Below are positions 1-8,298 of a DNA stretch of 57,379 nucleotides, one piece after another; positions within the stretch are counted from its first letter, which is position 1; the number at the start of each line of letters is the position of its first letter. This DNA comes from Paenibacillus sp. JQZ6Y-1. GTDB lineage: Bacteria > Bacillota > Bacilli > Paenibacillales > Paenibacillaceae. The notes under the pieces were generated by a model. That model was not told the DNA's origin, ran no database searches, and saw nothing but the letters and a program-made list of their open reading frames with translations. Location of the stretch: the NCBI RefSeq assembly GCF_040719145.1, contig NZ_JBFDUZ010000009.1, forward strand, positions 1 through 57,379, given 5' to 3'. The position numbers and the translations under genes were made by a program.

Positions 1-7
1 CCTGCAC

Positions 8-125
8 GTTTGGTGATGATGGCGGAGGGGTTCCACACGTACCCATCCCGAACACGACCGTTAAGCCCTCCAGCGCCGATGGTACTTGGACCGCAGGGTC
101 CTGGGAGAGTAGGACGTTGCCAAGC
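8..125 (+). rRNA. rrf: 5S ribosomal RNA
   Basis: This is the 5S rRNA of an rrn operon whose upstream part lies outside the window. It has the Gram-positive 5S core, including CCATCCCGAACACG and CCGATGGTACTTGGACC. The terminal helix can be drawn between GTTTGGT at 8-14 and GCCAAGC at 119-125, with two wobble pairs, giving about 117 nt. The exact ends may be off by one or two bases. An intrinsic terminator follows about 20 bases later, so this is the end of the rrn transcript. Confidence 0.97.
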
Positions 126-143
126 GAAACGTAAGACCAGAAA

Positions 144-176
144 AGAGACGTTACCCACGAGGTAGCGTCTCTTTTT
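144..176 (+). terminator. rrn operon terminator
   Basis: AGAGACG-T-TAC pairs with GTA-G-CGTCTCT across a short CCACGAG loop and is followed by five T. It lies about 20 bases after the 5S rRNA and ends the rrn transcript. Confidence 0.9.
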
Positions 177-328
177 GTATGTTCTAGTCTCTTATGCTTA
201 TGTATATGCTCTAATATGTTTTGTTATACTGTGAATGTTTTCGTTGGTATATTTTTGCTTGTACTGTATTTTGTTTAGTGATGGTTTTTATAACATATAT
301 TTGGAGCTTTATTTTATATAAGAGTTCT

Positions 329-431
329 AAAAAAACCAATTCAATACATGATATAGTCACTTTGGACTCGCTATGGTTGTTCATTTTCTCCCATAGCGTG
401 GTAGTGGTTATATCCATGATTGAATTGGTTT
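329..431 (-). terminator. Oversized hairpin terminator of the membrane-protein gene
   Basis: Two arms of about 40 bases, 333-374 and 391-431, are imperfect reverse complements. The outermost 13 bases (AAACCAATTCAAT against its complement) and the innermost GCTATGG/CCATAGC are perfect. On the - strand the structure ends in seven T (A run at 329-335) and lies about 35 bases past the stop of the gene at 468-992. It is therefore read as that gene's intrinsic terminator, although a stem this long is far beyond what termination needs. Confidence 0.7.
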
Positions 432-467
432 CATTGAATTGTTTTTCATAGGTTCAGCTAATTAGGT

Positions 468-992
468 TTAGCTAATATAGTATGAGACATCTTCACGGCT
501 TAGTTTGAGCATACCGTCTTTACGTTGGCGCATTAAGCGCATCAGAATCAGCATACGTGGCAGGCATAGCCATAGGTGCCATACAACCAGTGAGATGGAG
601 AAGGATACCGGCAGCCACATAAATAAGACAGCGGTAAAGCAAAATCCGATCCAAGTTGTATGTAGAAGTACACGACGGAAAGTAGAATAGCTCATATACT
701 GATCTGGCAAATAACCGATCCACGGATATTGCAGCTGAAAGCGCCACTTTTTGCGTAGATGATTGACGGTCATGATCAGGACGGAGCGTGAAATAACAAA
801 TTGAATCCACAACACGAGTGGGAATGCTAGAAGCCAGAAACCGATACTTTCCCAAGAGAAATAAAAGACTTCCGCGATCAAAGCTAGGATGGGCAACAGT
901 AGATAGGTCCAAAACCAAGTTTTGGTGATTGGCCATTTTTTGATGAGTTTGTATTGGTAAAAGGTTGCCTTTTCTTGTTGCTCTACTACCAT
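468..992 (-). CDS. Small integral membrane protein, function unknown
   Basis: This 174-residue protein is not one I can assign to a named family. A short polar N-terminus ending in KLIKKWPITKTW precedes two close hydrophobic segments (about residues 27-65), a basic loop with HLRKKWRFQLQYPW, and two more hydrophobic segments (about 110-150). A basic C-terminus follows. Four membrane spans are likely. The start is placed at the ATG at 992 because AAGGTGG (1004-1010) stands 11 bases upstream. A longer reading frame from 1055 has no such site. It is transcribed alone, away from the PLP decarboxylase, and ends in a very large hairpin. Confidence 0.7.
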   Translation of the reverse strand: MVVEQQEKATFYQYKLIKKWPITKTWFWTYLLLPILALIAEVFYFSWESIGFWLLAFPLVLWIQFVISRSVLIMTVNHLRKKWRFQLQYPWIGYLPDQYMSYSTFRRVLLHTTWIGFCFTAVLFMWLPVSFSISLVVWHLWLCLPRMLILMRLMRQRKDGMLKLSREDVSYYIS

Positions 993-1427
993 ATAGTTGC
1001 AATCCACCTTTCGATTCATATACATACAGTTAGGAATATGGTTTGTAGCGCACATGTAGACATATAAGGTAAAGGAACGGCTAGTTTAAAGGTAACTCAT
1101 AGGGATGATGTATGATTTACGATTATGGATCGATAAGAAAACAGTATGCCTTATGTATATCGGTTAAAATAGAATAGGGTTAGAGAGCACTTTGGAACCA
1201 ATTTACAAGCAGCTTAGCAGGCAAAAAGATATAGTAATATTTGCATAATTCTGCAAAAAGGATATATCAGTTGAGCAACTTGTAAAGAAGCAGATTGGAT
1301 GCTTCTGTTATAATTATAATAAGGATAACTGGAAGTCTACAATAAATTTATGTGAATGATGGTAGAAATAAATATAAATATGGAAATGACAGGATGTTGG
1401 ATGGAGGAAGAAGTGGAGGATGCAAGG
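993..1427. other. Divergent intergenic region
   Basis: This stretch separates the - strand membrane protein from the + strand decarboxylase. It is AT-rich. Near the decarboxylase there is an inverted repeat AGAAGC (1286-1291)/GCTTCT (1301-1306) followed by two abutting TATAAT hexamers (1309-1314 and 1315-1320). Neither hexamer has a good -35 element at 17 bases, so the promoter is plausible but not certain. No small gene or RNA is recognisable. Confidence 0.5.
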
Positions 1428-3512
1428 GTGAAGGAACGATCAGAATCTAACAAGGATAGCTATATCGAGGATATGCAGAAGGATACTGGAGTGCGTGAAG
1501 ATGTGAAGATAGAGGACCATTCCAATCCACATGTATCTAGGATCCGTGCGCCTTTGTATGAGCGTTTGGTGCAATATGCACAGTCTGGGCAGCGTAGTTA
1601 TCATGTACCGGGACATAAAAATGGTGGTGCTTATTTTGCAGAGTCATTCGATCCCCAAAAGAAAGCAGTATCTGATTTGGGACATGATATACCTTTGAAG
1701 GCTGAATCTGGTTTTGAATGGGATACGGAGTTGTATTTGAATACAGAAACAAACGTGAATGTGGACGTGCATTTGAATACGACGTTGGATAATGATGCGG
1801 AATGGAATATGGAGTATTTGCGCAATGTATTTCAGATCGATGTGACGGAGATTGAAGGTACGGACGATCTGCATCATCCAGAAGGAGTCATTCGAGAAGG
1901 GCAGGAGCTGGCAGCGCGTTGTTTTGGAGCGGAAGAGACGCATTGGCTAGTTGGTGGAAGTACAGTCGGCAATTTGGCGATGTTATTGACGGTATGCACA
2001 CATCCAGGTGAATTGGTGCTTGTGCAGCGTAATGTACACAAATCGGTTATTCATGGAATGATGATGGCGGGAGCCCAAGCGGTATTTTTGACACCGGAAC
2101 TGGATATGCAAAGTGGACTGGCTGTTATTCCTTCGACCGAGAGTATTGAGCAGGCGCTACAGACATATCCGCAGGCGCGAGCTGTTTTGCTGACGTCGCC
2201 TAATTATTATGGTATGGGTAGGGATTTGACGGACATCGCTAAGCTTTGCCATGAATATCATATGCCTTTATTGATAGATGAGGCGCATGGTGCACATTAC
2301 GGTCATCATCCGCGTTTTCCGCAAAGTGCGCTATCAGCTGGAGCAGATGCGGTGGTGCAGTCTACGCACAAAATGCTATCTGCAATGACGATGGGTGCGA
2401 TGCTACATGTGCAAGGCAATCTGCTGAATCGGAATCTACTTAAACAACGTTTGACGATGCTTCAAAGTTCAAGCCCTTCGTATCCACTAATGGCTTCGCT
2501 GGATTTGAGTCGTTATGTGCTGGAAACGAAGGGTGCGGCTTTGTTTGAAAAAGGTTTGGCAGCGCGCGATGCACTGGTTGTTGGCGTGCAGCAGATTCAT
2601 TTTGTGGTGCAGAATGAGGATGAGGCTTCTTTTACAATGGCTACTGTTGGAGAACATAGTCGTGTACAAGGTTCGGACGATGCAATGGATAGTGTACCTT
2701 CTGTGCAAGCGGCTGGAACGTCTGGAGAGACAAAGGATATTGATGCGCGTTTGGCTCGTTTTGGTGTATTGTATGAGACAAATAAGCGACGTATAAGCGA
2801 GGCAGTCCCTACAGTTGAGAAAGGTATGCAACAGCGTATGGATGTGAGCGGATGCGATTGGCAGATTGATCCGTTTAAAGTAGTGCTTTATGATCGCACA
2901 GGAATGTGGTCGGGCAGCGAATTGCAGGAGCGTTTACAGCAATATGGCTGTATACCGGAGATGAGCGATGAGCGGTATGTAGTGCTGGTATTTAGTTTGG
3001 GATCGCGAATGAAGGATGCAGATGTACTGCTAGACGCTCTAAGGGATCTGGCTGTGAATAATTCGGTCAATTTGACGGCTGCTTGGACTGCATATAATGA
3101 GGATGAAGTGGATTCGCAGGATCCTGTATCTGGTAGAACACAGCTTGTACAGGATAGAACAGAAGTGGAAAAGAATAAGATAACATCTACTGAAGAATCA
3201 CATTTGCCGATGGTTTCTTTGAAGCATACAGGTCTACATGGAACAATTGATATTGAGCTGATTTCTGAGCCAGTTGCTTTTCATATGATTCCGGTGATGC
3301 CAGAGGATGTGGAGTCTATTGTACTGGAAGCAGCAGCGGGGCGAATATGTGCGGAGATGATTATTCCGTATCCACCGGGGATTCCGATTTTGTATCCGGG
3401 TGAACGTATTGGCGAATCTATGCACACTCGTCTGCTTGGGCTGCGTGATCATAATATCAAGATTCAGGGAGCGGAGGATGCTTCGCTTCGGTATATCAAG
3501 GTATATTGTTAA
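1428..3512 (+). CDS. Orn/Lys/Arg decarboxylase family PLP enzyme (YaaO-like)
   Basis: A fold-type I PLP enzyme of the Orn/Lys/Arg decarboxylase major-domain family, the counterpart of B. subtilis YaaO, which also sits upstream of tmk. Family marks are SYHVPGHKNG near the N-terminus, DVTEIEGTDDLHHPEG, the aspartate motif LLIDEAHGAHYG, and the PLP lysine in STHKML (about residue 315). The substrate cannot be told from sequence. I chose the GTG at 1428 because GGAGG (1415-1419) lies 8 bases upstream; an ATG at 1356 extends the frame by 24 residues without a good site. At 694 residues it is far longer than YaaO (about 480) because of an acidic N-terminus and several inserted polar linkers. Confidence 0.88.
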   Translation: MKERSESNKDSYIEDMQKDTGVREDVKIEDHSNPHVSRIRAPLYERLVQYAQSGQRSYHVPGHKNGGAYFAESFDPQKKAVSDLGHDIPLKAESGFEWDTELYLNTETNVNVDVHLNTTLDNDAEWNMEYLRNVFQIDVTEIEGTDDLHHPEGVIREGQELAARCFGAEETHWLVGGSTVGNLAMLLTVCTHPGELVLVQRNVHKSVIHGMMMAGAQAVFLTPELDMQSGLAVIPSTESIEQALQTYPQARAVLLTSPNYYGMGRDLTDIAKLCHEYHMPLLIDEAHGAHYGHHPRFPQSALSAGADAVVQSTHKMLSAMTMGAMLHVQGNLLNRNLLKQRLTMLQSSSPSYPLMASLDLSRYVLETKGAALFEKGLAARDALVVGVQQIHFVVQNEDEASFTMATVGEHSRVQGSDDAMDSVPSVQAAGTSGETKDIDARLARFGVLYETNKRRISEAVPTVEKGMQQRMDVSGCDWQIDPFKVVLYDRTGMWSGSELQERLQQYGCIPEMSDERYVVLVFSLGSRMKDADVLLDALRDLAVNNSVNLTAAWTAYNEDEVDSQDPVSGRTQLVQDRTEVEKNKITSTEESHLPMVSLKHTGLHGTIDIELISEPVAFHMIPVMPEDVESIVLEAAAGRICAEMIIPYPPGIPILYPGERIGESMHTRLLGLRDHNIKIQGAEDASLRYIKVYC

Positions 3513-3580
3513 TGGACGTGCACTATGGAAATTACACAAATGTTCCTCTTGTATAAGATCGAACAGTATGGACAATTATG

Positions 3581-3709
3581 ACGGAACACGGAACACGGAA
3601 CACGGAACACGGAACACGGAACACGGAACACGGAACACGGAACACGGAACACGGAACACGGAACACGGAACACGGAACACGGAACACGGAACACGGAACA
3701 CGGAACACG
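3581..3709 (+). repeat. Heptanucleotide tandem repeat, about 18.4 copies
   Basis: Perfect head-to-tail copies of ACGGAAC (equivalently GGAACAC) fill 129 bases between the decarboxylase stop and tmk. No copy differs from the unit. Because 7 is not a multiple of 3, three units spell the heptapeptide GTRNTEH in every forward frame and VFRVPCS in every reverse frame, so the array has no stop codon in any frame. An ATG at 3578 opens a frame through the array into tmk. Confidence 0.98.
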
Positions 3710-3760
3710 CCGTGGTGTTACAATATAGATGAACATGTTAGGGAAAGCAGGAATCTAAAT

Positions 3761-4423
3761 ATGACAGCAAAAGGTTTATTTATCGCAATTGAAGGTATGG
3801 ATGGAAGTGGCAAAACAAGTCAGCTGGAGCGGATCAAAGCGTATCTGTTGAGCCGAAATGTACCCTTTCTATCTACACGTGAACCGGGTGGAATACCAGT
3901 ATCGGAGCAAATCCGCAATGTGATTTTGAATGTAGATAATACGATGAGTGGGCTGACGGAATGCTTGTTATATGCTAGCGCTCGTCGTGAGCATCTGATG
4001 CAAAAGGTGATTCCCGCGCTGGAAGCAGGTCAGCTCGTTATTTGCGACCGATATGTGATGTCATCACTAGCGTATCAGGGACATGGTCGTCAACTAGGAA
4101 AAGCGGTGCTCGATATTAATCGTATGGCGATTGCAGTGGATGGCAAGGAATATTGGGCAGATACGAATCTGTATATCAATGTACGTCCAGAGGTAGGCTT
4201 GCAGCGCATTATGGCGAAGACAACTGATCGCGAGATTAATCGGTTGGATCTAGAAGCGATTGATTTTCATCATCGGGTATATGAGGGCTACAAGCAGTTG
4301 GTGGAGGAGCACGCCGATCGGTTTACGCTTATTGATGGCGAACAGGACGAAGAATCGGTATTCTATGATATTCGTGAAGTGCTGGATCGCTTGATTGCAG
4401 AGCGCTTGCCAACATCCAATTGA
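3761..4423 (+). CDS. tmk: Thymidylate kinase
   Basis: Phosphorylates dTMP to dTDP in dTTP synthesis. The 220-residue product has the P-loop EGMDGSGKT (residues 11-19), the TREPGG motif, the CDRYVMSS substrate-binding motif and a C-terminal lid region with TTDREINRLD. The start is the ATG at 3761, with AGGAA about 8 bases upstream and the usual family N-terminus (GLFIAIEGMDG). An in-frame ATG at 3578 would add 61 residues made mostly of the translated heptanucleotide repeat, but it lacks a ribosome site, so that extension is probably not made. The order tmk-darA-yaaR-holB is the same as in B. subtilis. Confidence 0.96.
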   Translation: MTAKGLFIAIEGMDGSGKTSQLERIKAYLLSRNVPFLSTREPGGIPVSEQIRNVILNVDNTMSGLTECLLYASARREHLMQKVIPALEAGQLVICDRYVMSSLAYQGHGRQLGKAVLDINRMAIAVDGKEYWADTNLYINVRPEVGLQRIMAKTTDREINRLDLEAIDFHHRVYEGYKQLVEEHADRFTLIDGEQDEESVFYDIREVLDRLIAERLPTSN

Positions 4424-4726
4424 TCTAGATCCACATGTGTATCCTACTCGCAGTGAGTTAGCTGGCTAAAATAGGGTAATAGAGTATACTATTACTTTTC
4501 CAGTTCCCATGCGCGGGTTGCTGATACAAAGGCAATTGGTCGTCTTATACAGCATGACTCCCAGCATGATTCCATAGGTACAGACTAGAATGGAACGGGA
4601 AACAGGCAAAATAAAGGATATTGTCTACCTTATGTCAAATAAAGTATAGAGGCACAATCGAGAGTGATGTTTGGCATCAGCGTAACAGCTTGTTTAGTGA
4701 ATTTTGCTTAAAAGGAGGCTATAACG
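4424..4726 (+). promoter_or_regulatory. tmk-darA intergenic region with likely darA promoter
   Basis: GTAATAG (4476-4482) and CTATTAC (4489-4495) form a weak AT-rich hairpin followed by four T, a possible tmk terminator. Further on, TTGTCT (4621-4626), an 18-base spacer and TATAGA (4645-4650) make a plausible sigma-A promoter for darA. AAAGGAGG precedes the darA ATG. No other gene is seen. Confidence 0.45.
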
Positions 4727-5056
4727 ATGAAACTGATTATAGCGATCGTGCAGGATAAGGATAGCAACCGTTTGTCCGGAGAATTGGTTAAAGCCAACTT
4801 CCGTGCAACCAAACTCGCCAGTACGGGCGGATTTTTGCGTGCGGGTAACACGACTTTTATGATCGGGGTGGATGACAGCCAGATCGAAGCAGTCATGGAC
4901 GTGATCCGCAACAGTTGTAAAATTCGTGAGCAGCTGGTTACACCAGTTACGCCGATGAGTGGTACAACGGATTCGTATCTGCCATTGCCGGTAGAAGTTC
5001 AAGTAGGTGGCGCGACGGTATTCGTACTGCCAGTTGAGCGATTTGAGCATTTCTAA
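4727..5056 (+). CDS. darA: Cyclic di-AMP receptor DarA (PII-like, YaaQ)
   Basis: A small cytosolic PII-like protein that binds the second messenger c-di-AMP as a trimer. The 109-residue product matches the YaaQ/DarA family along its length: MKLIIAIVQDKDSN, FRATKLASTGGFLRAGNTTF (the T/G-rich nucleotide-contacting loop) and GVDDSQIEAVMDVI. The downstream target of DarA is not settled in the family. A c-di-AMP riboswitch lies about 9 kb downstream in this window, so both protein and RNA sensors are present. The ATG follows AAAGGAGG at good spacing. Transcription probably ends at the hairpin at 5133-5177. Confidence 0.95.
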   Translation: MKLIIAIVQDKDSNRLSGELVKANFRATKLASTGGFLRAGNTTFMIGVDDSQIEAVMDVIRNSCKIREQLVTPVTPMSGTTDSYLPLPVEVQVGGATVFVLPVERFEHF

Positions 5057-5132
5057 ACACAATTGTCTAAAAAATTGCACATTCTTGCAATTTGATGCAT
5101 CACAGCACACGTTTAATAGTATAATAGGTAAG

Positions 5133-5177
5133 AAGACTAGGATCGGTGACCATTAGTGGAGCCGGTCCGTCTTTATT
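5133..5177 (+). terminator. Terminator after darA
   Basis: AAGAC-GGATCGG (5133-5146) pairs with CCGGTCC-GTCTT (5162-5173), followed by a mixed T/A tail. A TATAAT hexamer at 5120-5125 lies immediately upstream but has no matching -35. Confidence 0.65.
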
Positions 5178-5382
5178 ATAGAAGCAAGATCGCTTATCGA
5201 CGCAAAATGTATATTTTATGATCAACTGGATTGATTTTTTTCATTTTCCTATTCGCAAAACCTTCATTTTGAACGATACTGATTATATAGGCTTTTTTTA
5301 TAAACGAATGGACGCGGACACAGTAATCATGTCTGATTCACTATAGATTCAATGTATTCGGCACACAGAAAGGAAGATTATA
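5178..5382 (+). other. AT-rich leader before yaaR
   Basis: About 200 AT-rich bases between the darA terminator and yaaR. A yaaR promoter is expected here because a terminator precedes it, but no -35/-10 pair stands out. AAAGGAAG precedes the ATG. Confidence 0.3.
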
Positions 5383-5826
5383 ATGAAAATCAATCCGGGG
5401 TATCCTCCTTTAAAAAGCAATCCAGTTATTACGGAAACGCCAAATAAGGTTGTTCAGCAAAAGAACTTCTCTGATGTATTGCAAAATCACGGTACTCAGG
5501 CGACCAATGATGAGATTCAACGCCAGTTCAAAGCGATTCAGCTGCAAGGGGATCGTCTTGCCAAATCCATGACGCTGCGCGAATTGAAGGCTTATCAAAT
5601 GCTGGTGAAGCGCTTTTTGGAAGATACGGTACGTCGCGGTGTGAAGATGAAGGAAACGCAAAGCTTTGATCGCCGCGGACGGAGTCGTAAATATAAGCTG
5701 CTGGATGAAGTGGATTCGGCATTACTTAGTATGGCTGAGGAGCTGCTGAGCAGCGAGGAAGGTCGTATTGAACTATTGCAACGCATGGGCGAGATTCGCG
5801 GCATGCTGGTCAATCTGCTGTACTGA
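5383..5826 (+). CDS. yaaR: YaaR family protein (DUF327)
   Basis: A 147-residue protein of the YaaR/DUF327 family. It has a Pro/Asn-rich N-terminus, then a mostly helical body (about residues 40-145), a basic stretch RRGRSRKYKLLDEVD and a C-terminal helix ending in MLVNLLY. The biochemical role of the family is not established. It always sits between darA and holB in relatives, as here. The gap to holB is 39 bases, so the two are likely cotranscribed. Confidence 0.9.
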   Translation: MKINPGYPPLKSNPVITETPNKVVQQKNFSDVLQNHGTQATNDEIQRQFKAIQLQGDRLAKSMTLRELKAYQMLVKRFLEDTVRRGVKMKETQSFDRRGRSRKYKLLDEVDSALLSMAEELLSSEEGRIELLQRMGEIRGMLVNLLY

Positions 5827-5865
5827 TCAACGGAAGAACAGTACAGATCGGAGTAAGGAGGCATT

Positions 5866-6840
5866 ATGTCTTTTCAGGAAATTATCGGGCAGGACATGGC
5901 AAAACGGGTATTGCAAAATGGACTGCGACAGCAGAAGATTTCGCATGCGTATCTGTTTAACGGTCCAGCAGGCAGTGGTCAGCTCAAAATGGCACACAGC
6001 TTTGCCAGAGCGCTCGTATGTATACATCGAGGCGAGGAAGCTTGCGGAGAGTGCATTGAATGCCGCAAAATGGAACACGGCAATCATCCAGACTTTCTGC
6101 TGGTGGAGCCGGACGGCAATTCCATCAAGATCGATCAAATCCGCGAATTGCAGCGGATTTTTTCATACCGCTCGGAAGCGGGCAATCGCAAAATTTACAT
6201 TATTCGAGATGCCGAAAAAATGACGGTACAGGCGGCAAACAGCCTGCTCAAATTTCTCGAGGAACCGCCTGCCCCAGCGGTAGCGATTCTGCTAACGGAG
6301 AATATTCAGTCCATTTTGCCGACGATTCGTTCACGTACACAGCCGGTGATGTTCACTGCGGTGGATTATCATCAGATGACTCAGATTCTGGCAGATGAAA
6401 ATTATCCGCTGCCGCTTGTTCGCTGTGCAGTTCATCTGGCTTCGGACCCAGATGAATGCCGGGAAATGTTGAATGAGAATTGGTTTGCAGAAATTAGAAA
6501 CGTAGTGTTACAATTAGGGAAGGAATCCGCCGGTAGAGGCAGTATGAGCCTGATTACCGCACAGCAAAAGCTGTTCAAGGGCGGACTTGGCGATCATCTG
6601 GAACAGGTATTTGATCTTTTCCATCTGTGGTTCAAGGATATGATCCATATACAGATCGGCAGAAATGAAAGTATCGTTTTTATAGATCAGTTAGAGTCTC
6701 TCTCCAAGGTGGCTCACACCCGCAGCATGCAGCATTGGATTTCCTGTATGGCGCTTGCTGCCGAATGCAAGAAAATGCTCCGCTCGAACGTTAATGGGCA
6801 GCTTTGCATGGAGCAGTTTCTCATAGGGGTAAGCAGCTAA
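5866..6840 (+). CDS. holB: DNA polymerase III subunit delta prime
   Basis: Clamp-loader delta-prime subunit of the replicative polymerase, 324 residues. The AAA+ core starts with the GQDMAKRVLQNGL motif and a degenerate P-loop GPAGSGQLK (about 33-41), where the usual GKT is lost. The zinc-binding cysteines are Cys52, 60, 63 and 66. The 'EKMT...AANSLLKFLEEPP' block and the SRTQ sensor region are typical. A degenerate P-loop fits the non-catalytic role of delta prime. AAGGAGG precedes the ATG. The C-terminal third (collar domain) is more divergent, as expected. Confidence 0.93.
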   Translation: MSFQEIIGQDMAKRVLQNGLRQQKISHAYLFNGPAGSGQLKMAHSFARALVCIHRGEEACGECIECRKMEHGNHPDFLLVEPDGNSIKIDQIRELQRIFSYRSEAGNRKIYIIRDAEKMTVQAANSLLKFLEEPPAPAVAILLTENIQSILPTIRSRTQPVMFTAVDYHQMTQILADENYPLPLVRCAVHLASDPDECREMLNENWFAEIRNVVLQLGKESAGRGSMSLITAQQKLFKGGLGDHLEQVFDLFHLWFKDMIHIQIGRNESIVFIDQLESLSKVAHTRSMQHWISCMALAAECKKMLRSNVNGQLCMEQFLIGVSS

Positions 6841-7018
6841 GGTACAGAGGAACACTTCTTACAGGTAACGGACCGTGTATACATCATGCGGAAGCAACAT
6901 CGGATGAAAGAGCAATGACTTTTTCGAAATACGCCATGTCCGTGATTAGCTAGAAGGGATTCTTCTTATCGTTTTTGCATCAGTAGGAACGGTATTGGCA
7001 AATGAGGAGGCTTATCTT

Positions 7019-7819
7019 TTGTATAACGTAGTAGGTGTCCGCTTCAAAAAGGCGGGTAAAATATATTATTTTGATCCGCTCGAATTTGCGATTAGCAATG
7101 AAGAGCATGTTATTGTTGAGACGGCAAGAGGGATTGAATACGGCAAGGTCGTTATTGGTCGCAAGCAGGTGCAGGAGGACGATGTTGTGCTTCCGCTCAA
7201 AAAGGTTATCCGAATCGCTGGGCAGGATGATGCTCAGGTCGTCGAGGAAAATCGGATTGCTGCCAAAAACGCATTTGCTACTTGTTTGAAAAAGATCAAG
7301 GAACATCAGCTCAAGATGAAACTGGTTGATGTGGAATATACATTTGATCGCAACAAGATCATTTTCTATTTTACTGCGGAAGGTCGTGTTGACTTCCGTG
7401 AACTGGTCAAGGATCTGGCAAGCATTTTCCGTACGCGGATTGAGCTGCGCCAAATTGGTGTGCGCGATGAAGCCAAGATGCTGGGCGGTATCGGTCCATG
7501 TGGACGCATTTTATGCTGTTCATCCTGGCTGGGCGATTTTGAGCCGGTATCAATCAAAATGGCTAAGGATCAGAGCCTGTCGCTGAATCCGACCAAAATC
7601 TCGGGTCTGTGCGGACGTCTGATGTGTTGTCTCAAGTTTGAGCATGATAATTATGAAAGTATGAAAGAAGAACTTCCGGCTGTCGGTAAATTTGTCGTAA
7701 CCTCGCTCGGAGACGGTAAAGTGGTGGGCATTAATGCTAATTCCCGGACCGTGCACGTTCAGATCTTTGAAATTAGCAAGGTCAAGGAACTGCCGTTTGA
7801 TGAGGTCGTTGTGAAGTAA
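7019..7819 (+). CDS. ricT: RicT (YaaT), RicAFT regulatory complex subunit
   Basis: PSP1-domain protein RicT. In B. subtilis it joins RicA and RicF in a complex that carries iron-sulfur clusters and affects RNase Y, biofilm formation, competence and Spo0A activation. The cysteine-rich core GPCGRILCCSSW...GLCGRLMCCLKFE (about residues 155-210) is intact. I place the start at the TTG at 7019: GAGGAGG (7004-7010) stands exactly 8 bases before it, and the product then begins MYNVVGVRFKKAG as in the family. A TTG at 6995 would extend it by 8 residues without a site. It was first noted as a sporulation gene, yet it is kept here although other sporulation genes are gone. Confidence 0.93.
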   Translation: MYNVVGVRFKKAGKIYYFDPLEFAISNEEHVIVETARGIEYGKVVIGRKQVQEDDVVLPLKKVIRIAGQDDAQVVEENRIAAKNAFATCLKKIKEHQLKMKLVDVEYTFDRNKIIFYFTAEGRVDFRELVKDLASIFRTRIELRQIGVRDEAKMLGGIGPCGRILCCSSWLGDFEPVSIKMAKDQSLSLNPTKISGLCGRLMCCLKFEHDNYESMKEELPAVGKFVVTSLGDGKVVGINANSRTVHVQIFEISKVKELPFDEVVVK

Positions 7820-7849
7820 ACCGTCAAAGGCTGCTTTTGAGGTGGAAAC

Positions 7850-8233
7850 TTGGAAAAGAAAAATCTTTTTGAGTATATTCATGAACTGGAGACACAAATG
7901 AACCATATGCACGGAGATATGGGCAGGCTCAAGCTGGCAGTGAAAGAACTGCTGGAAGAAAATCAGCGCCTGACGCTAGAGAACGAACAGCTGCGCCGTG
8001 TATTGAAAAAAGAGGTGCCGGTGGAGATCGAAGCAGCCGAACCTCAGATCGTCGAAGTGCTGGCAGATAGCAATCCTCATAATCATCCGCATCCCGAAGT
8101 GGTCGGTGAGGGGTACGATAATCTTGCCCGTCTGTATCATGAAGGATTCCATATCTGCAATGTATACTATGGCCATCTGCGTACCGAGGGCGACTGTCTG
8201 TTCTGTCTGTCCTTTTTGAACAAATCCGAATAA
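7850..8233 (+). CDS. yabA: Replication initiation control protein YabA
   Basis: Negative regulator of DNA replication initiation that bridges DnaA and the DnaN clamp. The 127-residue protein has an N-terminal coiled coil (about 1-55, with regular leucines) for tetramerisation, a variable linker rich in His/Pro, and a C-terminal zinc module with His101, Cys103, Cys116 and Cys119. The start is a TTG, with AGGTGG a few bases upstream. It lies 30 bases after ricT and is probably in the same transcript. A terminator follows at 8242-8272. Confidence 0.93.
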   Translation: MEKKNLFEYIHELETQMNHMHGDMGRLKLAVKELLEENQRLTLENEQLRRVLKKEVPVEIEAAEPQIVEVLADSNPHNHPHPEVVGEGYDNLARLYHEGFHICNVYYGHLRTEGDCLFCLSFLNKSE

Positions 8234-8241
8234 TCCGAAAC

Positions 8242-8272
8242 AAAGCCGCAGATGCACCTGGTCTGCGGCTTT
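8242..8272 (+). terminator. Terminator after yabA
   Basis: AAAGCCGCAGA pairs with TCTGCGGCTTT around a nine-base loop. The T tail is only three bases, so termination may be partial. Confidence 0.6.
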
Positions 8273-8298
8273 ATCGATGTGGAGAGGAAACCGGGAAA

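Noticed and set aside
221..451. Open frame of 76 codons with hydrophobic residues after the 5S rRNA
   Set aside because: It runs through the giant hairpin, has no ribosome site and no family resemblance.
3578..3760. 61-residue N-terminal extension of thymidylate kinase made of the repeat
   Set aside because: No ribosome site at 3578, and the ATG at 3761 has a site and gives the normal family N-terminus. Kept only as a finding about the repeat.
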